Below are positions 1 to 7,905 of a stretch of 64,000 nt of DNA, one piece after another; positions within the stretch are counted from its first letter, which is position 1; every line of letters starts with the position of its first letter. The notes below the pieces were generated by a model. That model was not told the DNA's origin. It did not search any database and was given only the letters and a program-made list of their open reading frames with translations. A program made the translations under genes and the position numbers. Source of the DNA: Bin22 sp965207275 (GTDB lineage Bacteria; Chloroflexota; Dehalococcoidia; Lucifugimonadales; UBA3495); assembly GCA_965207275.1 (NCBI GenBank), contig CBDBMH010000001.1:124001-188000 (forward strand). The letters run 5' to 3'.

Positions 1-11
1 AACGTTGTGTT

Positions 12-452
12 ATGATACCAGAGTTCGACGAAAACGGCCTGCTGCCACCGGGAATCCATTGGGTCTCGTGGGAGGAAGTCGCCGACAGATTCGGGCGCAC
101 AGCCTGGCGGCGCCTGCTGACGGCGGGCTTGAGAAGCGCGATGGAGAATTTGAGAGACGCGGGCTGTGGGACCGTCTACGTGGATGGAAGCTTCGTGACG
201 GCCAAGGAAATCCCCAACGACTTCGACGTCTGTTGGGAGGAGACGGGGGTTGATCCCATCGCCCTTGATCCTGTGCTTTTGACCTTTGACCCCGGCAGGG
301 CGACCCAGAAGGCCAAGTATCTGGGTGAATTGTTTCCGGCCTCTGCGATTGCGAACACGGACGGGTTTTCGTTCCTGGAGTTCTTTCAGACGGACAGAGA
401 GACCGGACGGCGGAAGGGCATCATTGCCATCGACTTGGGAGAATTGGAATGA
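12..452 (+). CDS. DUF6932-like nucleotidyltransferase-fold protein, possible toxin
   Basis: A 146-residue protein. Its opening (IPEFDENGLLPPGIH) matches what I remember of the DUF6932 family. Residues about 58-73 read DGSFVTAKEIPNDFDV, which fits the GS-x(n)-DxD signature of minimal nucleotidyltransferases, so a nucleotide-transferring activity is plausible but inferred. The stop overlaps the start of the next gene (ATGA), so the two are probably translated together. A small NTase-like protein followed by an XRE-type DNA-binding protein suggests a toxin-antitoxin or antiphage pair. No convincing ribosome binding site is visible upstream, and only 11 bases lie before the start, so an operon partner could lie to the left. 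Confidence 0.6.
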   Translation: MIPEFDENGLLPPGIHWVSWEEVADRFGRTAWRRLLTAGLRSAMENLRDAGCGTVYVDGSFVTAKEIPNDFDVCWEETGVDPIALDPVLLTFDPGRATQKAKYLGELFPASAIANTDGFSFLEFFQTDRETGRRKGIIAIDLGELE

Positions 453-883
453 TCAAGAACGAACGGCAATACCGGATAACCAAGGCGCAGGCAGCCAGGT
501 TCTCCGATGCCCTGGAAAAGCTTCGGCAACTCCCGGATTCTGAACTACACCCGGTGATTGCCAAGGCTCAGGAGGACGCGATGAGAAGTCAACTGGGGGA
601 TTTGGAGAATGAGTTGCGCGAGTATGAATCCCTCAAGTCCGGGGATTTCCCCATGGAATCGCTCAAATCAGTGGCCGAGGTGCCTTCGGTGCTCATCAAG
701 GCACGGATCGCCTCGGGATTGAGCCAGAGGGACTTGGCCGAAAGGGTGGGGCTAAAGGAGCAGCAAATTCAGCGTTACGAGGCCACCGACTACGCCACGG
801 CTAATCTGTCCCGTATAATTGAAATAGTGAGTGCTTTGGGCACAGGGGTAGAAAGGCCAGCATCAGAGACAGGAACGAGTTGA
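449..883 (+). CDS. XRE-family helix-turn-helix protein, possible antitoxin
   Basis: A 144-residue protein. Residues about 78-135 form an XRE/Cro-type helix-turn-helix (LIKARIASGLSQRDLAERVG, then KEQQIQRYEATDY). The N-terminal 75 residues are charged and probably helical. It overlaps the preceding NTase-like gene by 4 bases, an arrangement typical of toxin-antitoxin operons, where the DNA-binding partner neutralises the toxin and represses the operon. That role is inferred from context. It could equally be a regulator of the restriction-modification gene that starts 61 bases downstream. Confidence 0.65.
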   Translation: MIKNERQYRITKAQAARFSDALEKLRQLPDSELHPVIAKAQEDAMRSQLGDLENELREYESLKSGDFPMESLKSVAEVPSVLIKARIASGLSQRDLAERVGLKEQQIQRYEATDYATANLSRIIEIVSALGTGVERPASETGTS

Positions 884-944
884 TCCAATTTACCAGATTT
901 CCGTTTCCGAGACCCTTGATCTTGAAAATGCGGCTGTTATCGCC

Positions 945-3848
945 ATGACCAGTCAACAACCCAGGCACAGCGAACCCAGTGTCAACAATCAACTTGGCGA
1001 CATCCTCCGCGAGATGTTGTTCGGTTGCCAGGTGCGTTCTGAAAACACCCAACTGGTGTCGGGCCGCCCCGGTCTCCAGTTGGACAACCTGATCACCGCC
1101 CCGGGGCGCGCTCCTGTCGTGGTGGAGGCGGAGTACGAGGCGCTGGGAACCGCCGAAGGCGACGCCGCCGGACGCCTGGGACTTCCGGTGGTTGGAGAAA
1201 CGAATCCCATTGAGGCGGCCATCGCCCTACGTTACCCGGACACGGTACGCTTTGCCGACAACCTGCGCCCGGCGTTGGCCGACGCTCGTCTTTCCTATGC
1301 TGTGTTGTACCAGGATGACATCCGCTTTCCCGAATCCGGCTGGCTGGAAGGCGGGGTTGCCAAGTTGGCTGATACCATCAGCCTAGTATCCGTTCCACAG
1401 CGCGCCGTTGACCAAGCCAGCACCGCCCTTGAGCAAGGCATCGAGCGGGGGGTGTCGGTGCTGAATAATATGCATCATCTTCGCCCCGATGTGATGCCTG
1501 AAGTCGCTAGGCTGCTCGGTATGCCCGACGTTCCCCAGACCCGGCGGATGGCTTGTGCCATCGTCGCCAACGCCATGGTGTTTCACGAGCGGCTGTCCGG
1601 CACTCACGGCATCAAGTCCTTGCGGATGGTCAGTGATCCGAATGCGGCCAATCCATTCGGCGATACGCTGGACTCGTGGGGCGACATTTTACGGGTCAAC
1701 TATTGGGCTATTTTTTCCATCGCCAAGGACATCATGGAGCGCATTCCTTCCGGTGAGGGATCTCTTCTGCTGCGCATTTTGCGCGATACCGCTCTGCAAG
1801 TTACCCACACCGGATCCAGTATCGCCCACGACCTGACCGGGCGCATCTTCCAGAGGTTGATTGCCGACCGCAAATATCTCGCTACCTTTTACACATTGCC
1901 CACATCGGCGTTCTTGTTGGCCAGGCTTGCCATCGGCAAGATGGACGGGGTGGACTGGAGCGACGCCGACACCATCGAGCGGCTGCGGGTTGGTGATTTC
2001 GCTTGTGGCACTGGCGCGTTGCTGTCCGCTGCTTACCAGCAGATTGCCGGCCGGCACGAGCGCACCGGAGGCGATCCGGCTGCCCTGCATCCGGCAATGA
2101 TGGGCGAAGTGTTGTATGGCTGCGACGTCATGCCGTCGGCAATCCACATCACAGGGTCCACGCTGTCCGGCATCGCGCCGTCCGTCCAGTTTGACAACTC
2201 CCGGCTGTATACCTTGGCCTATGGTCGTCAAGAGGACGGAGCAGTTGCCATCGGTTCCCTGGAGTTGCTGCAATCATCGGCCGCCCTGACACTGTTCAAC
2301 ACGAGCGAACCGGCTTTGCGCACCGGCAGCGTGGGCGAGGAAACCGCCGCTCAGATTATCGCTGACATCCCGGACGGCGGGTTTGACCTGGTGGTGATGA
2401 ACCCACCGTTTACCAGCAACACTAAACATCGGGATGCGGAGGGCAACATACAGAACGCCGCATTTGCCGCTTTCGGCGCTTCCATAGGCGACCAGGACGA
2501 TATGGCGGCCCGCCTGGTAAGGCTGGCGCGCAGTTCCCACTATCACGGCCATGCTGGTCTCGGTTCGGCTTTTGCGTCCATTGCTGGCAAAAAGCTTCGA
2601 CCTGGCGGCGTGCTGGCCCTAGTGCTGCCTTTTACCGCCGTCAACGGCGCATCCTGGGCCAAGTTCCGGGAGATGATTGCCACCCACTATACCGACGTCA
2701 CTATCATAAGCAGCACCGCCGAAGACAACAATATGTCCTTTTCCTCAGATACAGGTATCGCGGAGTGCCTGGTCATCGCCCGTCGCTGTACGAAAGACGC
2801 TAAGCCTACCGGACGGGCGCAATTCGTTTCGCTGCTCCGCCGGCCCCAGAGTTTCGCTGAAGCCCAGGAAGTCGCCGACGCGATACAGGCCAACCCCGAG
2901 GTGCGCCGTCTGGAGGACGGGCCATACGGGGGCATACCGATTTTCTGCGGCGACGCTCCAGCCGGCGAAGTTTTAGACGCCTCAGTTGCCGCCTTCGAAA
3001 GTGGGTGGGGTGCCGCGCGCATCTCAGATGCTGCGGTTGCCCAAACCGCCTATGCACTGACCACAGGCAAACTTTGGCTGCCGGCGGAAGGCCAGCCCTT
3101 TGAACTCCCCATGGCCCGACTCGGCGAAATCAGCCAATTGGGTGTGCACGATTCGATGCTAACAATGGCAACGCACAATGGGCCGTTCGTAAAGGAACTG
3201 CCAAGCCCCACCGCTACTTACCCGTCTCTCTATAACCACGATGCCCGTAGGGAAACCCGGCTAATTTGCGAACCTGATTCCCAACTCCGAGTCAAGCCAG
3301 GTATGGAATCCAGAGCCGTCGAACTTTGGGCTACGTCCAGCCGAGCGCATATCAATCGGGATTTTCGCCTGAACTCACAGCCCTTGGCCGTCGCTTTCAC
3401 CAGCCGGGCGTCCATCGGCGGAACCGTTTGGCCCAACGTCATTTTTGATGATGCGAGGTGTGATTACGCCTTTACTGTTTGGGCGAACAGTACGTTGGGG
3501 CTCCTGAGTTACTGGTGGAACTCCAGTCGCCAACAAAGTGGACGTGGACGCACGACGCGCCAGCTAATCCCATTCTTGCCCGTGCTCGACTTCCGAGCGT
3601 TGACCGACGCCCAGCTTACTATGGCCCAAGCCATTTTCAACGACTTCCACGACAAGGAACTACAGCCTGCCTACATGACCGACGCCGACCCTAACCGCGC
3701 CCTGTTGGACCGCCGCGTCGTCTGCGACCTTTTGGGGTTTGACGAATCCGTTTATCAAGCTGTCCGCCGCCTTTCCGCCAAGTGGTGCGCGGAGCCGTCA
3801 GTTCACGGTGGCAAGCGACGGCCTGCGAATGCTCGCTACGTGGAATAG
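945..3848 (+). CDS. N6-adenine DNA methyltransferase of restriction-modification type
   Basis: A 967-residue protein with the two hallmarks of N6-adenine methyltransferases: a SAM-binding motif (GDFACGTGALLSAAY, about residues 348-362) and the catalytic NPPF motif (LVVMNPPFTSN, about residue 485). About 300 residues precede the methylase core. Near residues 46-66 there is an LDNLI...VVVEAEY stretch that resembles a degenerate PD-(D/E)xK nuclease site, with glutamate where lysine is usual. The last 350 residues probably recognise DNA sequence. Size and layout recall single-chain type IIG/IIL-like enzymes or BREX PglX, but no other subunit is nearby. It probably either cuts and modifies DNA alone or is an orphan modification enzyme; the sequence does not decide. 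Confidence 0.75.
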   Translation: MTSQQPRHSEPSVNNQLGDILREMLFGCQVRSENTQLVSGRPGLQLDNLITAPGRAPVVVEAEYEALGTAEGDAAGRLGLPVVGETNPIEAAIALRYPDTVRFADNLRPALADARLSYAVLYQDDIRFPESGWLEGGVAKLADTISLVSVPQRAVDQASTALEQGIERGVSVLNNMHHLRPDVMPEVARLLGMPDVPQTRRMACAIVANAMVFHERLSGTHGIKSLRMVSDPNAANPFGDTLDSWGDILRVNYWAIFSIAKDIMERIPSGEGSLLLRILRDTALQVTHTGSSIAHDLTGRIFQRLIADRKYLATFYTLPTSAFLLARLAIGKMDGVDWSDADTIERLRVGDFACGTGALLSAAYQQIAGRHERTGGDPAALHPAMMGEVLYGCDVMPSAIHITGSTLSGIAPSVQFDNSRLYTLAYGRQEDGAVAIGSLELLQSSAALTLFNTSEPALRTGSVGEETAAQIIADIPDGGFDLVVMNPPFTSNTKHRDAEGNIQNAAFAAFGASIGDQDDMAARLVRLARSSHYHGHAGLGSAFASIAGKKLRPGGVLALVLPFTAVNGASWAKFREMIATHYTDVTIISSTAEDNNMSFSSDTGIAECLVIARRCTKDAKPTGRAQFVSLLRRPQSFAEAQEVADAIQANPEVRRLEDGPYGGIPIFCGDAPAGEVLDASVAAFESGWGAARISDAAVAQTAYALTTGKLWLPAEGQPFELPMARLGEISQLGVHDSMLTMATHNGPFVKELPSPTATYPSLYNHDARRETRLICEPDSQLRVKPGMESRAVELWATSSRAHINRDFRLNSQPLAVAFTSRASIGGTVWPNVIFDDARCDYAFTVWANSTLGLLSYWWNSSRQQSGRGRTTRQLIPFLPVLDFRALTDAQLTMAQAIFNDFHDKELQPAYMTDADPNRALLDRRVVCDLLGFDESVYQAVRRLSAKWCAEPSVHGGKRRPANARYVE

Positions 3849-4095
3849 ACACACCAAGCCATTCTCTATGGAGTTGGCGGAACCTTGGACTCGGCCCCAT
3901 CGTTATGATACGCAACAAAGCCACCAGAGTCGTGGCACCAATGTTTGTTCCTTACTCATCATCTCACCGCGTCGCTCGCCTCTTGGTGGGGTAGGGCGGA
4001 CCCGGTGCCAAAGGGTGCTAGATGACACAAAGGGAATAGCGTTGGTTTGGTCGAAAAACTCAGGTAGTCCCGATTAGTGGCAAAGGGCAGGATGC

Positions 4096-5031
4096 ATGGT
4101 CCCGCCAAGAAATACGAGAGCAGGTGGATTGGGAGGAGTTGTGCAGAATCCGGAGTTTGTGATGAACCTCTTCAAGGACTATGCCGATGCTATTCGACAA
4201 GGCATGGTGATTCAGGGATACGACATCGGACACGTCCAAAGTGACGATCACGCGGCAGTGATGTTGTTTCTGAAAACGAAACGGTACGCGATACTCCCCC
4301 AACCAAGGAGCATTGCGAAGCCGGATGGGTTTCGATGCCCTTCTTGCCAATTGGAAGGGTTGAAAGGACTGGAAAATGCTATATCCACGGGCACCGACCT
4401 TCGACCTTATAGGTCGAGGAAAATTGAGAGCACCGAATTTCTAGACGGGTTGTTGGACCACTGGAATATTCACCATTTTCATCTTGGGAGGAAAACCGAG
4501 GCTGACGGCTTCGTGAATCGGACCAACGAACTGCTGTTTTGCCTGGTAGAAGACGATTATGTTTATTTCATTGCCATCATGAGCCACGACTCGGCGCCTT
4601 GGGCCAAGAAAGAGCTCATCACAGTCCTCCATAAAAACTGGCCCCGCGTGTTGGAAAGGTGCAAGGTGCAGGGAGCAAACTCACTATATTTGAATCTTCA
4701 GGACGAAGACTACAAAAAATTGAGAGATGCCGGTATTGTAACTCTCCTGGACATGGCAGATGGAACCATCTACATAGAGCCGGGGATTGGTCGTACGTCA
4801 GGAGGGGAACATTTCCTGGACCTGATGGATGCCGATAAAATCAAACGCACAGCAGATCATGTTCAATCAAAGATCGAGTCCAACTGGAAATCTATCTCGA
4901 CCAACGCGCGCACGCTGGGATATCATTTCAATGGACGGGTTCGGCTACGTCTGCTCCGGACAGTGCCTTTTATGTATTGGGACGTAATCGATCCCGAAAG
5001 CGGATATCTGTTCCGAGTGTATCCTGACTAA
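4096..5031 (+). CDS. Hypothetical protein in the defence island
   Basis: A 311-residue soluble protein that I do not recognise. A CPSC pair near residue 76 is not followed by a second clear cysteine pair, so a zinc site is doubtful. The middle (HHFHLGRKTEADGFVNRTNE, then FIAIMSHDSAPWAKKELI) is rich in histidine and acidic residues and could hold a metal site; that is speculation. AAAGGG sits 8 bases before the ATG at 4096, which supports this start; GTG at 4141 and ATG at 4162 are in-frame alternatives. It follows a DNA methyltransferase, and its stop overlaps the ATG of a decayed DUF262-like fragment (TAATG), so a defence-related role is possible. Confidence 0.5.
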   Translation: MVPPRNTRAGGLGGVVQNPEFVMNLFKDYADAIRQGMVIQGYDIGHVQSDDHAAVMLFLKTKRYAILPQPRSIAKPDGFRCPSCQLEGLKGLENAISTGTDLRPYRSRKIESTEFLDGLLDHWNIHHFHLGRKTEADGFVNRTNELLFCLVEDDYVYFIAIMSHDSAPWAKKELITVLHKNWPRVLERCKVQGANSLYLNLQDEDYKKLRDAGIVTLLDMADGTIYIEPGIGRTSGGEHFLDLMDADKIKRTADHVQSKIESNWKSISTNARTLGYHFNGRVRLRLLRTVPFMYWDVIDPESGYLFRVYPD

Positions 5032-5321
5032 TGGAGGCCGTCATTCAAATTGCCAACTACGTGCTCATGCAGAGCGAAATCAACATTGCAATCTGAGACA
5101 GACTGCCGGCGACTTACTTTTCAGGTTTACTGGATCAATGCAAGAGCGGGGTGAGCCGCTATGGCAGTATTGCCGACGTCGAAAAACTCCAGAAGAATCT
5201 CAGCGCCGACTGTATCCCTGTTGGCATGGAGACGGCAAGCATAAAAAGCTGCGATGGCTTCCTGCAACGGCGGCGGGAACTGATGGCGGCCAAGATAAAG
5301 GGATACTACAGCGGGCTTTGA
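5031..5321 (+). pseudogene. C-terminal remnant of a DUF262/GmrSD-like protein
   Basis: Reading from ATG at 5031 gives MEAVIQIANYVLMQSEINIAI, then an in-frame TGA at 5094, then DRLPATYFSGLLDQCKSG and on to FLQRRRELMAAKIKGYYSGL before TGA at 5319. Ignoring the first stop, this is about 95 residues of protein-like sequence. It resembles, from memory, the C-terminus of DUF262/DUF1524 (GmrSD-type) restriction proteins, where a glycine is usual at the stop position (GGA to TGA would be one change). The N-terminal several hundred residues are absent, so the gene is both truncated and interrupted. It suggests that a type IV-like restriction gene was once here. Confidence 0.6.
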
Positions 5322-6296
5322 AATCTCGCTACCATTGCTAGCTCAGTGGGTAGGAGCCTATAATCCCATCCACATCTCAAAGATGGTACTGTCTACCGTC
5401 AAGTCAGGCCCACCAAGCTGGACTCGAACTCTTCCTTGGAGACGCTCACTTAAGGCGCGGATATGGGGACAGACGGCGACGCCATCAGCTCTGCTGCCAG
5501 GAACAAGTGATATGCCCCGATCATCGGCCAAGGCGTCCAGCAGGTCCGAAAAGAGCGTCCGACAGTGGAAATTTCACGCCATTTCAGGAGCTTTTCCGGT
5601 TGTTCCGGCAGAGCTCATTGGAGTCGATCACGTGGTTCGCCGACATGCTCCCGACAGCCTACCTGCCACTGCGGACCAGAGTTTTCTCCATTTGCTGCAC
5701 GAGACCAAGTGGAGGGCGACCGGCGCGGAGGCAGGCTAGTCGAATGAGACACCAACACCACAGTTCCTCCCAACATACCTGCGGCCGGGGACGCCGTAAC
5801 GACACAGTGCGCTTCCACGTAGGTACACCTGAAGGGACTCGAACTCTCCCCCTTAGGTTCACAAGCGACTGTGGAGACAGAGTTAGATCCCCGCACGGTG
5901 GGCCATATTCGTATTTAACTCTCCCTGGCAGGTCCACATTTGAGGGTCGGACCGGGGCTCCGTCGGCTCGGCTCCCAGGAGCAAGCCTCCGACACGGTTG
6001 GAGGACCCGCACAAACCCGCCCCGTGCACCTCTGAACGTCCCATTGCCTTCCGCCGCAGGGCTCCTCTCGCCTCTGCTTTATTCCAAGCGCCGGCAGGCG
6101 CCTGTAGCCATTGGATGGGGCCGACTTACCAAGGTCGCGCGACTCAGCCGGTGGCCGACAGGGTGTAGGTCCTGATGATGGGAGAGGCGGGGCAATTAGC
6201 GAAATGCTGCCGCGAGGCACTCCGTCCTTAAACCTATGGCGGTGCGGCTGAGACAATCCAATACGACAGTTTTAGGCTCCAAGGGAGGAGAACACA
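5322..6296. other. Gene-free stretch with hairpins and tRNA T-loop-like boxes
   Basis: No reading frame here looks like a real protein. The 13-mer GGACTCGAACTCT occurs at about 5421 and again at about 5837; on the minus strand it reads like a tRNA T-loop (GAGTTCGAGTCC). A tRNA D-arm-like string (TAGCTCAGTGGGTAGGAGC) lies near 5340, but I cannot fold a complete tRNA around any of these. Between about 5955 and 6110 several strong inverted repeats occur, including one around 5960-5995 that nests two stems and a GCGCC/GGCGC hairpin near 6090. It may be an untranslated leader, a decayed integration site or a structured RNA. Confidence 0.4.
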
Positions 6297-7850
6297 ATGA
6301 AAGAACGACAGTCCCCCATTCCGGTAGCACTCTACGCGCGCGTGTTCCGCGACGGACAGGACGTGGGGCCTTCCGTCGCTGACCAACTGTCGGCGCTCAG
6401 GGACTACGCTGACAGGAACGGCTACGCAGTCGTCCGCGAGTATGCGGACGAAACAGAGAACCCGGAAATCACCAGCAGCCCACAGTTCCGCATGATGGTC
6501 GCCGAGGGCGGATGGACCGACGCTCCCTTCCGGGAAATTCTCATCTGGGGATCTCCGCGTCTGCCCCGCCCGGGGGAGCGGGCCTTCGCCGCCAGGTCCG
6601 GGCGCACCGCCAGCGGCATCCGTGTCGTCGCTATCGAAGTGTATACAGATGACTCACACACCCGCGTGTTCGTGGAGGAGATAGACGAAAGCGCGGACCA
6701 GTTCTTTCCAGAAAACTCGACCCACCAGGTCGCCAGGGGTATGCATGAGGCAGCATCAAAAGGCTTCTGGATGTCCGGCCATACCCCATTCGGCTACTTC
6801 CGGGTCATGGCGCCGGACGGCCTCAGGAAGAGACCTTCTTTGGAGCTTGACCCGGAGGCATCTAAGGTCGTGAAGCGCATCTTCGACATGGCGGAGGCCG
6901 GCAAGGGCACCCTTGATATCGCACGCACCCTCAACCGCGAGGGCATCGCCAGCCCCAGAGGAAAGCTCTGGGGCAAGACCAGCGTGCACGCCGTCCTCAC
7001 CAACGAGGCTTATACCGGCACATTGCTCTGGGGAGCGAAAGCTGAGGGCAAAGGCGCTCCCGTGCGGGTGGAAGAGGCGTTTCCCGCCATCGTCTCCATG
7101 GCCCAGTTCCGCCGGGTCAGACAGCGTATGAGTACCCGCGCACCCAGGTTCAGCCACCCCCGAAGAGTTGGAAACCCCTACCTGCTCAGTGGGCTGGTGA
7201 AGTGCCATAACTGCCACAGGGCCATCAGCGGACATCAGGCCAAGGGTGGGAGGTATTCCTACTATGTCTGCCAGTCGATCATGAAACAAGGCAAGGAAGC
7301 CTGCAGGACCCCCAGACTCAACGCCCGCCGCCTGGAGACGCTGGTGATTGAACAGATTCGCTCCAACTTCCTGACGAAGAGCAACGTCAGGGAACTGGTG
7401 GGTCTGGTGGAAGAGGAGTTGGAAGTGATCGCATCCGACCAGCGCAAGCAGCTGGACTCCATTGAGTCTGAGGTCGCAGACGTGCGGCGCAGACCGGGCC
7501 GCCATTGGGACCTCATGGAGACCGCCAACGAGGACCACGCCGACACTCCTCTCCAAATCAACGACCCTCGGGACCGGCAGGGGGGCCTTGAGGCTTCAGC
7601 GGCGGAAGCCGCTGGCATCCTCTCTCGAATTGGGATGGCACGCTACGACGCGGAGGCCATCGTGGCCGACCCACAGGAACTGAATGACTTACTGAGCCGG
7701 AGCGAGCCGTCCGAGCGCAGAGGCTTCGTCCAGGCTTTCGTGGAGCAGATCGTGATGGGCCCTGGTCAGGTCGAGGTGCACTACACCATGCCCACGCCGG
7801 AGGATTCACGGACAGCAGGGATGAAAGCCGAGGTGGTGGCTATGGGATAG
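6297..7850 (+). CDS. Large serine recombinase paralogue lacking the catalytic serine
   Basis: A 517-residue protein with the full plan of a large serine recombinase: an N-terminal resolvase-like domain (1-150), a recombinase domain (about 160-270, with GHTPFGYF and LTNEAYTGTLLWG), a zinc ribbon (LVKCHNCHRAISG...YYVC...EACRTP) and a C-terminal helical region. The active-site segment reads YARVFRDGQ where active enzymes have YARVSSxxQ, so residue 17, the nucleophile, is phenylalanine (TTC, one base from TCC). The second motif is also altered (IWGSPRLPRPGE), although two arginines remain. It is probably unable to cut DNA, yet is open over its full length. It lies 55 bases before an intact paralogue. 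GGGAGGAG precedes the ATG. A role as a DNA-binding partner or directionality factor is inferred. Confidence 0.85.
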   Translation: MKERQSPIPVALYARVFRDGQDVGPSVADQLSALRDYADRNGYAVVREYADETENPEITSSPQFRMMVAEGGWTDAPFREILIWGSPRLPRPGERAFAARSGRTASGIRVVAIEVYTDDSHTRVFVEEIDESADQFFPENSTHQVARGMHEAASKGFWMSGHTPFGYFRVMAPDGLRKRPSLELDPEASKVVKRIFDMAEAGKGTLDIARTLNREGIASPRGKLWGKTSVHAVLTNEAYTGTLLWGAKAEGKGAPVRVEEAFPAIVSMAQFRRVRQRMSTRAPRFSHPRRVGNPYLLSGLVKCHNCHRAISGHQAKGGRYSYYVCQSIMKQGKEACRTPRLNARRLETLVIEQIRSNFLTKSNVRELVGLVEEELEVIASDQRKQLDSIESEVADVRRRPGRHWDLMETANEDHADTPLQINDPRDRQGGLEASAAEAAGILSRIGMARYDAEAIVADPQELNDLLSRSEPSERRGFVQAFVEQIVMGPGQVEVHYTMPTPEDSRTAGMKAEVVAMG

Positions 7851-7905
7851 GCCGGTTCCGTTAGTTGATCAAGGAAACCTGCAACAGACAGGGAGGAGAT
7901 GGGAG

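Noticed and set aside
5335..5425. tRNA-like D-arm and T-loop fragments
   Set aside because: The D-arm has an extra base, no acceptor stem pairs and no anticodon stem folds, so it is not a working tRNA.
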